A DNA stretch of 64,000 bases from Levilactobacillus angrenensis (GTDB taxonomy: Bacteria > Bacillota > Bacilli > Lactobacillales > Lactobacillaceae), in contig NZ_RHOB01000001.1 in the NCBI RefSeq assembly GCF_003946085.1, positions 1-64,000 on the forward strand. Reading direction: 5' to 3'. The stretch's first letter is position 1, and every line of letters starts with the position of its first letter. The notes under the pieces are model-generated. The model was not told where the DNA came from and ran no database searches. It worked only from the letters and a program-made list of their open reading frames with translations. A program made the translations under genes and the position numbers. Below are positions 33,609 to 44,997 of the stretch, one piece after another.

Positions 33609-33924
33609 TCATTTTCTGAGACGCTTTTCGTAATTTTGGCTGCGATGAAAGACCCGCACAATGATGACGTCATCTCCAGAAACACGCTACAACATTAAGT
33701 ACTGATTCACGAGAATTTTTCTGAGAATCGTGCCATCATTCAAAACCAACCATTTTGGTCCTTGTAGGGCATTTGACCGCAAGGCGAGCATCGCACTGAC
33801 AAAGCCATCCCGTTGCTTTTGGGCGGCGGTTGGGTTAGCCAGTTCCGTTCGAATATACGTTACGTGACAATTTGCATCATTTCTTTAACTGCCAGCTTGC
33901 TGTCACTTGGTAGTTACTTGCCAT
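33609..33924 (-). pseudogene. Decayed RelE/ParE-type toxin gene
   Basis: The minus strand from ATG 33924 begins MASNYQVT, then needs at least one frame change to reach YIRTELANPTAAQKQRDGF, which is the classical ParE/RelE N-terminal segment. It continues with ALQGPKWLVLNDGTILRKI and ..NQYLML, then TAG at 33687-33689, and resumes in frame with VIIVRVFHRSQNYEKRLRK to TGA 33609. The last part is the typical C-terminal strand of the toxin, ending in HxxQNY. With a frameshift and an internal stop it cannot make toxin. Confidence 0.7.
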
Positions 33925-34000
33925 CGGCGCCCTCCTGCAGCTACGTATCCAACAATGCCGCCACCTGATCGACCGTGTCGCCTGGCTCACTCCTTACCTA
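33925..34000 (-). pseudogene. Remnant of the cognate antitoxin
   Basis: Immediately upstream of the toxin remnant a frame reads PGDTVDQVAALLDT, stop, LQEGADGK, the C-terminal pattern of type II antitoxins paired with ParE/RelE. The HTH or RHH N-terminal part is not recognisable. The module has therefore been lost. Confidence 0.45.
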
Positions 34001-34088
34001 ATTGGTAGCTAAATCACACCATTTAGGTAGTTGATTGCAATAAAAAAGGACCGACCGGCTCAACACCAATCGGTTCTTAGACTAATTT

Positions 34089-36933
<2,845 letters not shown>

Positions 36934-36982
36934 TTAAAACGCTTACATTGGTTATTATACAACAGAATGGCTGAGATGCCAG
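36934..36982 (-). promoter_or_regulatory. lacLM promoter with cre
   Basis: On the minus strand CTGGCA (-35, 36977-36982), 17-bp spacer, TATAAT (-10, 36954-36959). The cre TGTAAGCGTTTTAA (36934-36947) lies right over the expected start site and matches the consensus with one mismatch, a position where CcpA blocks initiation. Confidence 0.8.
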
Positions 36983-37058
36983 CCAAGACGTTGTGAATTG
37001 TCACTCTGATATTGACAAATTAAAAACAGCCCCGCCCCCAAGGACAAGACTGCTTGTG

Positions 37059-37490
37059 TTAGCTAATTTTTTGATTGCGTTCTTGAATATCTTGAATCAT
37101 ATCGGCAACGGTCAACTGCCGCATTTCGGCCTCGGCAGCGCGCTGAATCCGGCTGTACGCAGCGTCCAAGGTTTGCTGGATGTGCGCACCGACCGGACAA
37201 TCTGCATTGGTCCGCGGATCCACGTGTAGCAACATCTGGCCCGGTTCCACCGCTTGCGAAACTTCCAACAACGTGATGTCGTGGGGATCACGTGCCAGCC
37301 GTGGTTCGGCGGCGCCCGCACGACTGATGATCAACCCCGTGTGCTTTAGCGTGGCCATCAAGCGGCGGACCACACTGGGATTGGCGCCAATGCTGGTAGC
37401 AATCGTTTGGCTATCCAACAAACCTTTAGGCGCGATGTAAATGTAGACCAAAATATGAACGGCATCACTTAATTTGTACGAGTATTTCAT
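37059..37490 (-). CDS. Rrf2-family transcriptional regulator
   Basis: 143 residues. Winged HTH SYKLSDAVHILVYIYIAPKGLLDSQTIATSIGANPSVVRRLMATLKHTGLI typical of Rrf2, then the effector region ..DITLLEVSQAVEPGQMLLHVDPRTNADCPVGAHIQ. Only one Cys (DCPVG) remains of the Fe-S ligands known from IscR/NsrR, so it resembles the YwnA-like members without cluster. Probably regulates the adjacent quinone reductase gene; a CTGTTGT..ACAACAG dyad lies upstream of that gene. It is transcribed behind it on the same strand. Confidence 0.85.
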   Translation of the reverse strand: MKYSYKLSDAVHILVYIYIAPKGLLDSQTIATSIGANPSVVRRLMATLKHTGLIISRAGAAEPRLARDPHDITLLEVSQAVEPGQMLLHVDPRTNADCPVGAHIQQTLDAAYSRIQRAAEAEMRQLTVADMIQDIQERNQKIS

Positions 37491-37535
37491 GGGTTTTCCT
37501 CCAAAATTTTGAGGCCATTCTACCGCGCCACCGGC

Positions 37536-38393
37536 CTAACGCTGCAGAATCTCGTGAATCGCATCGGGGAATGTCGCCAGCGGCCGACCCAAAACGTCAG
37601 GCAGGTCCGTACTGATAACTTCCAGTTCACCGCTGCGCATCATGGCTTGCATGCTGGCCAGCACATCCACGAGGCCGTGATCCAGTCCGGCGGCCACCAT
37701 GGCTTGCCGGTAAGCCGCGTCATCGACGGACTTAAAGGTAAACGACTTGCCCGTCACTTCACTGAGCGTCACGGCTAGATCGGCATAAGTCCGGGGTTCA
37801 CCACCGAATTCGTAGACTTCCTTGGGGTCGACCAACGTCATGACCCGTGCGGCTGCTTCGGCATATTCCCGTTCCAAGGCAAAGCTGATGCGCCCTTGCC
37901 CCGCAGCGTAGACGGCGTTCTGGCCGTTAGCCCCCGCCTGTAGATAACTGGTTTCGTTTTCCAAATACCAGGCGTTACGCAGGAAGCTGTGCCGCAGTCC
38001 GCTAGCCCGTAGCGCCTTTTCGGTCGCCACGTGGTCCACCGATAGCGGAGAGTGCGCCGTATCGGCGTGGGCGAAGCTGGTGTACGCAACGAAATCAACG
38101 CCAGCCGTCTGAGCCGCCTTGATCACGTTGGCATGTTGCTGCTGTCGAGAGACTTCCCCGCCCGGAACTGATGAAATGAAGAGTAGACGATCAATCCCCG
38201 CGAGGGCCTGGGTCAGCGCGGCCTCATCCGTGTAGTCGGCTTGACGAATGGTAATCCCGTCAGGCAAAACGGTGTGGCCCTTGGCTTCGTTGCGGACGAT
38301 GGCCACGATGTCATTGGCATCAACGACCTTGAGTAGATATGAGATGGCGAGCTGACCAAAGCGACCAGTCGCGGCAGAAATGGCATATTTCAT
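37536..38393 (-). CDS. NAD(P)H:quinone reductase-like atypical SDR (QorB/NmrA family)
   Basis: 285 residues. Rossmann ISAATGRFGQLAISYLL at the N-terminus, LLFISSVPGGE, FVAYTSFAHADTAHSPLSVDHVATEKALRASGL and HSFLRNAWYLEN follow the QorB pattern; the C-terminal part VDDAAYRQAMVAAGLDHGLVDVLASM is also usual. QorB-type enzymes reduce quinones with NADPH. It lies 45 bp upstream of the Rrf2 gene on the same strand, forming a small operon with its own regulator. Confidence 0.87.
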   Translation of the reverse strand: MKYAISAATGRFGQLAISYLLKVVDANDIVAIVRNEAKGHTVLPDGITIRQADYTDEAALTQALAGIDRLLFISSVPGGEVSRQQQHANVIKAAQTAGVDFVAYTSFAHADTAHSPLSVDHVATEKALRASGLRHSFLRNAWYLENETSYLQAGANGQNAVYAAGQGRISFALEREYAEAAARVMTLVDPKEVYEFGGEPRTYADLAVTLSEVTGKSFTFKSVDDAAYRQAMVAAGLDHGLVDVLASMQAMMRSGELEVISTDLPDVLGRPLATFPDAIHEILQR

Positions 38394-38418
38394 AATTAAC
38401 GTCTCCTTATTTTAACAT

Positions 38419-38439
38419 CTGTTGTTTTGAATACAACAG
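38419..38439. promoter_or_regulatory. Putative Rrf2 operator
   Basis: CTGTTGT-TTTGAAT-ACAACAG, an inverted repeat with 7-bp perfect arms, 26 bp upstream of the quinone reductase start. A second half-like TATTGTTGTTTTATAA follows at about 38456. Confidence 0.55.
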
Positions 38440-38547
38440 CGGGTTGAATCTAATCTATTGTTGTTTTATAAATCACAGGCAATCATAACTGGCTGTGCTT
38501 TTAAAGTCAACAGGTTTGTTATTTTTTTGCGAGCCTCCCGGGTGTGC

Positions 38548-38582
38548 AAAAGAGCTTGGCAGATTCTGGCCAAGCTCTTAAA
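38548..38582 (-). terminator. Terminator of the small secreted protein gene
   Basis: AAGAGCTTGGC / GCCAAGCTCTT with 11-bp perfect arms; T-tract on the minus strand, just behind the stop at 38597. Confidence 0.8.
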
Positions 38583-38596
38583 GTTAATCATCCAAA

Positions 38597-39001
38597 CTAT
38601 TTGTGGTACCAGCCCAAGTAGTCGTATTTGCTCGACCAGGCGTTTTTAAATTGTAGCTTGTGATTTTTCAAAACAATCTGCAGCCGGGCATCTTTATCCG
38701 TCAGCTCTGGACTCTTGAAAACACCTTTCAGTTTATACGTGTGTTTCCCTACCTTTTGGTATTTCAGTTGCGACCAAGTACTGGTCGTTGATTTCTTCCG
38801 GGTCAGGTGAATCGTCTTAGTGGTGACTTGAAAGTGCATCACAATCTTGGTGCCCTGATCTTTGTAGCTCCGTTGCCACTTACCGCGCAGTGCCTTGGGT
38901 GTCCCGTTATGCCAAGTAGCTGCGTCAGCCGTCGTTGCGGCGACACCGCCCACCATGATGGTCGTTAAAGCCACGACCATGGCTTGTCCCAACTTTTTCA
39001 T
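38597..39001 (-). CDS. Small secreted basic protein, unknown function
   Basis: 134 residues from ATG 39001 (GGAGGAAGC upstream). Signal peptide with core AMVVALTTIMVGGVAA and cleavage after ADA. The mature part is about 110 residues, rich in Lys and aromatic residues (WHNGTPKALRGKWQRSYKDQ..), and predicted beta-rich, lipocalin-like in feel. The arrangement TPKALRGKW followed by a short beta protein resembles the secreted protein at 49123 (LPKAVRSHTW), so the two may be distant paralogues. No domain is recognised. Confidence 0.7.
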   Translation of the reverse strand: MKKLGQAMVVALTTIMVGGVAATTADAATWHNGTPKALRGKWQRSYKDQGTKIVMHFQVTTKTIHLTRKKSTTSTWSQLKYQKVGKHTYKLKGVFKSPELTDKDARLQIVLKNHKLQFKNAWSSKYDYLGWYHK

Positions 39002-39120
39002 GCCTGCTTCCTCCAAGAAATTCGATTCAGCTTTTAACGACTTCCGTGACTGGTCACTACTCAGATTATACCCCCTGCCGTTAAAAATTGCCGCTATTGA
39101 CTATCGGAATAATTCAAGCT

Positions 39121-39151
39121 AAAAAAGGATTCGACTTGTAATCGAATCCTT
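39121..39151 (-). terminator. Hairpin/terminator upstream of the secreted protein gene
   Basis: AAGGATTCGA / TCGAATCCTT with 10-bp arms; six T follow on the minus strand. It precedes the minus-strand gene at 39001, so it either ends a short RNA from 39150-39230 or acts as an attenuator. Confidence 0.55.
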
Positions 39152-39237
39152 GGAGTATTAGTGATTGGTTGATTGATTTTGGAAACGACGGCTGTCGGCA
39201 TTGGACCGGCTGTAACTTGACCACAGTTAACTCAGAT

Positions 39238-39280
39238 TATAACCCGGGTTAACCTGACTATCACCTTAACCCGGGTTATA
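39238..39280. promoter_or_regulatory. Twin AACCCGGGTT palindromes
   Basis: TATAACCCGGGTTAA (39238-39252) and TTAACCCGGGTTATA (39266-39280) are each nearly symmetric and are inverted copies of each other, centres 27 bp apart. Unknown regulator; the CG centre suits a LacI/GalR-type dimer. They lie in the divergent region between the secreted protein gene and the membrane protein at 39377. Confidence 0.6.
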
Positions 39281-39376
39281 TTTTCCCAGTCTCCGCGAAC
39301 GCTAATTTGCCATGCATTTGCACCAGATTTCAGGTATACTAAGCCTATTGAAACTATCTGAAAGGAGTCGGTTCCC

Positions 39377-40279
39377 ATCTTTAAGCGCATCATTAAAGGG
39401 GGCCTAGGTGCCCTGGCAATTGGCTTAGTTGTCGGTGGCGGGTACCTTGCCGCGCAAGCGCAAACTGAAAAGCCCAGCGCCTTGGTGAAGGTCGGCAATT
39501 ATGCGGCCAGCACGGACTTTTTGAATTTGAGTGCCTATTACCAAACGACCCGCCCCGTGACGGTCAAAGTCGCTTATTTCCCTACGTATAAATCCGGCCA
39601 CGCCATTCGGCAAAAGCTCACGTTACCCACCGGTATCACGGTGGCGGGAAATCTGACGTCCACCAAATCCGGCAGCTATTTGGTGCCCAGCCTTCAGTTG
39701 TTCTTGGCCCGTCTGAGCTACCCTGCCCTAGCCAATAGCGCTAAGCCGGGCTATACGATTGACCCCGGCGCGAGTGCGTATGATCCGCAAGCGACCATCA
39801 CCGACACGACTAAGCTGAGTGCCTTCAAACGGGTTCCCGCTCCCGATTACATGCCGGGTTACAGCCACGGCGACCTCTACATTGGCGGTGCCAAAGCAGC
39901 AGTGAGTCCAGTTGAACCGCACACTAAGAGTATTCGGGTGACGCCAGATGGCTACTTGGAAGTGCTCAAGTACGATAGCCGTGCCAACGCCGGCTTGGGC
40001 TTTTACCAAAAACCTATCGGCATGGCCAAAATCGTGAAGACCGATTTCAAAGATCCTAACCGCACGCTGTACTTCAGCCATGACATCACCGGGGTAAAAA
40101 CCCAGCGCGTCATTCGACGTGGCCAAACGCTTTACCGCCTGACCCTAAAGAACCTTCATCAGCCCCAGCACATTGCGGGCGATTCCGAAACGGGAACTGC
40201 TGGGACGTTTGATAGCCTCTACCGAATCGGCGGTCACCTCTATTACACGTTTATCGGCTATGACGGTGTCAGTGATTAA
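39377..40279 (+). CDS. Membrane-anchored or secreted protein with apparent ATC start
   Basis: Reading from ATC 39377 gives 300 residues. (M)FKRIIKGGLGALAIGLVVGGGY forms a signal anchor or signal peptide, followed by an extracytoplasmic domain of unknown family (..TDFLNLSAYYQTTRPVTVKVAYF.., GYSHGDLYIGGAKA). AAAGGAG lies nine bases before the ATC, an ideal position. No ATG, GTG or TTG exists in frame until TTG 39482, which would delete the signal. Either the ATC is used inefficiently, or the gene lost its start by mutation. Promoter TATACT near 39332. It may be controlled through the twin palindromes. Confidence 0.55.
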   Translation: MFKRIIKGGLGALAIGLVVGGGYLAAQAQTEKPSALVKVGNYAASTDFLNLSAYYQTTRPVTVKVAYFPTYKSGHAIRQKLTLPTGITVAGNLTSTKSGSYLVPSLQLFLARLSYPALANSAKPGYTIDPGASAYDPQATITDTTKLSAFKRVPAPDYMPGYSHGDLYIGGAKAAVSPVEPHTKSIRVTPDGYLEVLKYDSRANAGLGFYQKPIGMAKIVKTDFKDPNRTLYFSHDITGVKTQRVIRRGQTLYRLTLKNLHQPQHIAGDSETGTAGTFDSLYRIGGHLYYTFIGYDGVSD

Positions 40280-40321
40280 TTTAACTCGTTCTCAAGGTTG
40301 TGGCCCCGTGCCACAGCCTTT

Positions 40322-40747
40322 TTAGTTCAGTAGCCGTTTAACGAAATACGTGGTCGTAACCCCCGCAAATGGTAAGTCCGGTAACGTCCCGTAAATCTGG
40401 TAACCACATTTTTCATAGAATCCCATCGCCTGATAGCTGCGCGTCGACAAGGTAATGTTGATGATGTGGCGGTCACGGGCAAACCGTTCTGCCGCGCGAA
40501 TCAGTTGGGTGCCGATACGCTGGCCCCGATAAGCGCGGTCAATGGCGAGCTTGGTAATAGCGAGATGGTCGTAGCGACGGCGCATCATGATACCGCCAAT
40601 TAGATGTTCTCCTTCATAGGCACCAATGGCGAGGACTTCTCCCACTTTATCCTCATAGACCAGGTGATTTTCAGTGAATTGCTGCGTAAAAATCGTGTTC
40701 AAATATAACTCGAGTTCTGTTGAATCTGCGCGTCTTAAATTTGCCAT
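40322..40747 (-). CDS. GNAT-family N-acetyltransferase
   Basis: 141 residues from ATG 40747 with GGAGGG upstream. Acetyl-CoA motif A: LAITKLAIDRAYRGQRIGTQLIRAAERFARD, with the R/QxxGxG/A pyrophosphate loop in RGQRIG. The C-terminal YQAMGFYEKCGYQIYG is the usual GFY motif. The target is unknown. It is monocistronic and convergent with the gene at 39377. Confidence 0.87.
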   Translation of the reverse strand: MANLRRADSTELELYLNTIFTQQFTENHLVYEDKVGEVLAIGAYEGEHLIGGIMMRRRYDHLAITKLAIDRAYRGQRIGTQLIRAAERFARDRHIINITLSTRSYQAMGFYEKCGYQIYGTLPDLPFAGVTTTYFVKRLLN

Positions 40748-40928
40748 ACCGTGACCCTCCTTAGCCAAAGCTCATCTTCATTTTAACGGATTGGGTCTTA
40801 CTTTTCGATAACTAATTTTGCCACAAGTTATCATGCCTGCCACTGGATTAACGGGTAAAACGACTCTTTCCCATCGCTCGTAAATCCATGGTACAATAAC
40901 GATAATCTTACCCGGGGAGGAATTGCAG

Positions 40929-41036
40929 ATGTTGATTAAAATCGTCTCGTCTTTTGCCGCTTTATTTATCACTGTCAGTTTGTTAACTCTAGGCAGTTGC
41001 CAACCACTACCCGCACATCGTCGTGAATCTAAATAA
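40929..41036 (+). CDS. 35-residue lipoprotein-type micropeptide
   Basis: ATG 40929 to TAA 41034-41036, with GGGGAGGA nine bases upstream and TACAAT as possible -10 near 40893. Sequence MLIKIVSSFAALFITVSLL then a clear lipobox LGSC (Cys at residue 24). After processing only about 12 residues (CQPLPAHRRESK) would remain on the lipid anchor. It is followed by a hairpin (AAGG..CCTT, 41035-41066) that also ends the Wadjet operon from the other side. Such tiny lipoproteins are overlooked in annotation. It could be a small envelope peptide or source of a signal-peptide pheromone; neither is shown. Confidence 0.55.
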   Translation: MLIKIVSSFAALFITVSLLTLGSCQPLPAHRRESK

Positions 41037-41066
41037 GGCCCCGTCCAGATTTGGGCGAGACCTTAT
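41032..41066. terminator. Shared hairpin between micropeptide and jetD
   Basis: ATAAGG.CCCGTCCAGATTTGGGCG..CCTTAT stem-loop between convergent genes. U-tracts are short. Confidence 0.5.
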
Positions 41067-41074
41067 CGCGTTTA

Positions 41075-41878
41075 TTAGGCGAGCCACTGCGTCACTAATG
41101 GCTCATACGTCGCAATCAATTGTTCCTGTTCGACGAACTTTCCCAAGAGATTGATTGAATTCAGTTCCTTTTGGAAAATCGGATTTTGAATCGCTAGCGT
41201 TCGCGACCGTTGGCGACTAGCCTTACCTTTCAGCGTTAGCCACTGCACCACGTTAACGGGCGACTGAATAGCTGTAAACGTGGCAATTGGCGTTTCACGC
41301 AATACGCTAAATAAATGGTCGGCCATCTGAATACCACGACTATCTAAGTCACCCAAGTAAGTGAGCTGAACTTGGCGCTGTTCCAGGGAATGGATCAAGG
41401 TCAGGTAGGTGGCATTAAAATCGTTGCCCGATTGATTAATCAGTGGCCAGTCCGGATGCAAACGATGGAGCCAGGCGAAGACCCCATTATTTTCCACAAT
41501 GATGGCGCGATTGCTTGCCAACGGAAAGGTCATCATCGCCGGTACCTGCCACGGGCTGAGCGTAATTGGCTGGGGCAGATCCGTTTGAAAAATATTGGCA
41601 CTTGTAAATACCCGACCAATTAAATTCGCGGTCAGCTCCTTGATTTGCTGCGGTTGAAAACAATTCGTTAAGACCCAATGATAATAATCGTAGACGGCGG
41701 GATTTTCCTGTGGGTCATTGAGACTGTGGGCGGTCAGACCCAAATCGACGGCTTGTTGACCCCGTGGTGGCAAAACATCCCCGGCCGTAATGCGGTCAAA
41801 CAACTTGGCTAATTGCGGGGCTTCATGCGGGGCCCGTTTACCCGTGGCCGTCTCATAAGCCTGTTGATACTCAGTCAT
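41075..41878 (-). CDS. jetD: Wadjet JetD-like nuclease subunit (Toprim)
   Basis: 267 residues. ATG 41878 overlaps the jetC stop by eight bases. The C-terminal half shows the topoisomerase VI A-type Toprim pattern: the Glu strand AIIVENNGVFAWL at about residue 126 and the acidic TYLGDLDSRGIQMADHLF at about residue 175. JetD cleaves circular DNA extruded by the JetABC motor. It is shorter than the about 390-residue JetD of type I systems, with a reduced N-terminal arm (DUF3322-like part not evident), so it belongs to a different Wadjet subtype; I cannot tell which by eye. Confidence 0.82.
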   Translation of the reverse strand: MTEYQQAYETATGKRAPHEAPQLAKLFDRITAGDVLPPRGQQAVDLGLTAHSLNDPQENPAVYDYYHWVLTNCFQPQQIKELTANLIGRVFTSANIFQTDLPQPITLSPWQVPAMMTFPLASNRAIIVENNGVFAWLHRLHPDWPLINQSGNDFNATYLTLIHSLEQRQVQLTYLGDLDSRGIQMADHLFSVLRETPIATFTAIQSPVNVVQWLTLKGKASRQRSRTLAIQNPIFQKELNSINLLGKFVEQEQLIATYEPLVTQWLA

Positions 41879-44800
41879 GGACATCCCCCCAAGTCAAGGC
41901 GGGCCGCACCACGTTTTCGTGGAACCGACCATCGTTTTGGTTGGCGGGGGCAATCACGTCATAGGCAATGTTGTCGACACCATCCGCCAAGATTTTATTT
42001 TGAGCGCCACTAGGCATGGTCGCAATGAAATTGAAACCAAAGCGGGCAATGGTCTTGGCAAACGACTTGGCCGTTTCCGGATCCAATTTATCCGCAAACT
42101 CATCGAACATGACCAGGTACGGTGCATCTGGCAACTTAGCTCGTTGCAAGACCATCTTCGGCACCAATAACAGTGGCAACACCATCGCCTGGGCCTTTTC
42201 CGCACCGGAACCACCGGATTGAACAAACTTATCGTCGACCTCTTCGTAGTGGTCTTCATCACTTTGACGCCGCTTGATCAGGACCTTAAATGCGGACCAC
42301 TGGCGCGTATCCAGCAGTCGTTGGGCGGCCGCCATGAACAACTCATCATCGTCAGCGACGGTCAGGTCATCGGCTAACTTTTCCAATCGATTTTGAATCT
42401 CTGCTAATAACGTTGGGCGCTCTTGAAGTTGCGGGTCACAAGCCTCTGCGATGACTTTTTCATCGACATCGACCGGTGTCAGGGTGATTTTTAATTTGAT
42501 ACTCTGTTCGCGACTGACCCCTTCCGTCAACATCTGGTTGTAATCGTCAATCAACCGATATTGCGATGTAATCCGTTGGACGGCCGCCGCCATGTAGGTA
42601 TCTTGGGCCACATTATTGCCGGTTGTGAGTTCCTGTAACGCCCGTTCCACGTGACTTTCATCAGTCGCCATCAGTAAGAGGGCCTTATTGATGTCAAACG
42701 CCACCACTGTCAAACCATTCCGATTGACGGAGCGCTGCTGACGCATGGCACTGGCAAAATCGTTATACCCGCGTTCTTCAAACAGCGTGTCTAAAGCGTT
42801 GCGGTCGATGCCATCACTATTATTCTTATGAATCAAGCGGCCGATACGGTCACTGATATCACCGTAATCATTGTTACGGACCTCGCTACGATGTTGCTGT
42901 ACGAAGTCCAAGGCTTCGAGAATCGTCGTCACCGTTTCTTCTGCCGGAACATAAGGTGCCAGCGTCTGCAAAATGGCCTGCCCATCCGTTTCCAACTGGT
43001 CCAGCCGATCCTTGAGGCCGACCATATCATCCTGGGCAGAACTGATTCGGCCTTCCGCATTGGCCTGCTGGTTGTTCAGTGTCGCGCGTTCTCTTTCAAA
43101 TTGATGTTGTTCATTTTCGGCTTGGGTAATCTTTTGGTCAATCTGCGTATCAATGACCAGTGCATCCCGTCGCTTTTGCGTATCCGCGATCGTGGTTTGC
43201 GCCTGTTGTACATCAAAGTCCGGATCCATTTGTGCACTTACGTCGGCGGCCTGCCGCTCATAAATCGTTTGCGTGTTGGTCAGACTCTCTAATTGCCGAG
43301 CTAAGTCGGCCAACGTCTTCACCATCTGAGTCAAGGCTTGCTGTTGCTTACCCAATTCCGGCAAGAAATCACTTTGGTCTAAAATGACTTTTAAATCGGG
43401 ATGAGCGGTCAAAGCGGCCTGCTGTTTCGTCAAAATTTCTTGGAACTGATCATTCATTTTGGCTGCGCCGGCCTCGTGAACTGCCACGTTATCCTGTTGC
43501 AGATCCTTGCGCACGCGACCCTGTAGTGGTCCCTGCAGTCGTTGGTCAATCCGGTCTGCTAAGGTATCGCGCATCTCGCCCACGATTTGGACATCGCGAC
43601 TAACACGTGCCTTGGCGCGTTCATCGGCTTGATATTGCGTCAACACCTTTTTCATCTGCCGAATGTACTCCAGCAAACGGTCATTGACCACTGTGGGTTC
43701 AACCTCGGTGACAACGTCCATCAATTCAGTCAGGCCAGTGGCTCGAGTGGCCAACTGCGTTAACAGCGGCCGTAATTGCTGAGTCTGTAGATCTGTTTGC
43801 TGATCTGTGAGCGTCGTTTGTTGTCGAGCTACCTCAGCCAAATGCCTTTGGACCTTTTGCAATTGCTTCTGTTGGGCCTGATAGGTGGCCAGTTGTTTGG
43901 TCAAGCTTTGAATCTGGGCTTGATACTGGTCACGTAAAACGACGATGCTCTGCTGCTCGGCTTTGGCTTGGCGCAGTTGGCGTAACTTTTCCGTCACTTG
44001 GTCCAAACTAGCCGTCACCAATTGTAGCTGTTCTTGTACCGTTGCGATCATTTGCCGTGCTTGATCGATGACTTCTTGTTTTTTCTCATAGTCTTGGCGA
44101 ACCCGACTGTATGGCAACAGCGTCGTCTCGCGAATGTGATTCAGGTTACGCCAGAAAATTTCTTTTTTCATCTTCTGTAACCGAATCTGGGCCTGTTTCA
44201 ACCGTTCCAAGACACCTTTAGTGCGGTTCACTTCCCGTTGACTATCAGCAACCTGTTGAATGATCTGCGGGTCGATTCCCTCTTGCGCATTTTTCAAAGC
44301 TTCTCGAATCGGCGTAAACCGGGCATTTCCCGCCGTTAAAATGGGTGAGGCCAATAGCCGATAAACCGCGGCCAGCTTGCCCAATGATTCACCACTGGTA
44401 AACCCATAGACCTGCGTCGCTGCGTATTCTCGATAATTGATTGCCTGATTAAAGATCCGTAATTGCTTGCCTAAGCCAGCGTTAGCCTCACGGAATTCAT
44501 TTTCATTGAGTCCGGTGCCATCGGTGCGTGTCGTGACTAAGCGTAGCTCGGCAGTTGGTTGATTACTGATGACTACAAACCACCAAGTCGGCTTGCGTGT
44601 TTCACCGACAGCACGGTGGGCGCCCAGGCCCAAGATGACCTGGCGTTTTTGTGAACGTAACCGCATGTAACTATAACCGGTGCGGACCTTCATGGCACCG
44701 CTGCCCCAGCCCAGCAACATACTTTCAAAATTACGTGATTCCCGGGCACTGTTCCGCGGATTACCGGTCTGGGTCAACTTGTCAGTCCCCTTAGCCGAAT

Positions 44801-44993
44801 TGAAAGACGGCGTCGCAATCGACCCATCGATCAGCATGGGGAAGAAACAGTTGGCCAGCGTCGTCTTCCCCGCCGCATTTTCCCCAATCAACGTTAAATT
44901 ACCGTTCTCTGCTGCTGGTAAGTCCAGCGCCCCGTACTTATTGAAGCTCCGCAAGTGAAAACTAACTGGTGTCAATTGTTCTTTAAGTTCCAT
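41871..44993 (-). CDS. jetC: Wadjet JetC-like SMC/MukB-type ATPase
   Basis: 1040 residues from ATG 44993. The N-terminal head has Walker A LTLIGENAAGKTTLANCFFPML (about 30-50). Two long coiled-coil arms (about 250-480 and 500-720) flank a hinge-like part. The C-terminal head has the signature FVQSGGSGAEKAQAMVLPLLL and Walker B APYLVMFDEFADKLDPET. This is the loop-extruding motor of the MukBEF-like JetABC complex. It starts four bases after the jetB stop, with GAGGGGG as ribosome site, so translation is coupled. Confidence 0.9.
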   Translation of the reverse strand: MELKEQLTPVSFHLRSFNKYGALDLPAAENGNLTLIGENAAGKTTLANCFFPMLIDGSIATPSFNSAKGTDKLTQTGNPRNSARESRNFESMLLGWGSGAMKVRTGYSYMRLRSQKRQVILGLGAHRAVGETRKPTWWFVVISNQPTAELRLVTTRTDGTGLNENEFREANAGLGKQLRIFNQAINYREYAATQVYGFTSGESLGKLAAVYRLLASPILTAGNARFTPIREALKNAQEGIDPQIIQQVADSQREVNRTKGVLERLKQAQIRLQKMKKEIFWRNLNHIRETTLLPYSRVRQDYEKKQEVIDQARQMIATVQEQLQLVTASLDQVTEKLRQLRQAKAEQQSIVVLRDQYQAQIQSLTKQLATYQAQQKQLQKVQRHLAEVARQQTTLTDQQTDLQTQQLRPLLTQLATRATGLTELMDVVTEVEPTVVNDRLLEYIRQMKKVLTQYQADERAKARVSRDVQIVGEMRDTLADRIDQRLQGPLQGRVRKDLQQDNVAVHEAGAAKMNDQFQEILTKQQAALTAHPDLKVILDQSDFLPELGKQQQALTQMVKTLADLARQLESLTNTQTIYERQAADVSAQMDPDFDVQQAQTTIADTQKRRDALVIDTQIDQKITQAENEQHQFERERATLNNQQANAEGRISSAQDDMVGLKDRLDQLETDGQAILQTLAPYVPAEETVTTILEALDFVQQHRSEVRNNDYGDISDRIGRLIHKNNSDGIDRNALDTLFEERGYNDFASAMRQQRSVNRNGLTVVAFDINKALLLMATDESHVERALQELTTGNNVAQDTYMAAAVQRITSQYRLIDDYNQMLTEGVSREQSIKLKITLTPVDVDEKVIAEACDPQLQERPTLLAEIQNRLEKLADDLTVADDDELFMAAAQRLLDTRQWSAFKVLIKRRQSDEDHYEEVDDKFVQSGGSGAEKAQAMVLPLLLVPKMVLQRAKLPDAPYLVMFDEFADKLDPETAKSFAKTIARFGFNFIATMPSGAQNKILADGVDNIAYDVIAPANQNDGRFHENVVRPALTWGDVHD

Positions 44994-44997
44994 CACG

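Noticed and set aside
44680-44958. Plus-strand frame opposite the Walker A end of jetC
   Set aside because: Antisense of a conserved ATPase head.
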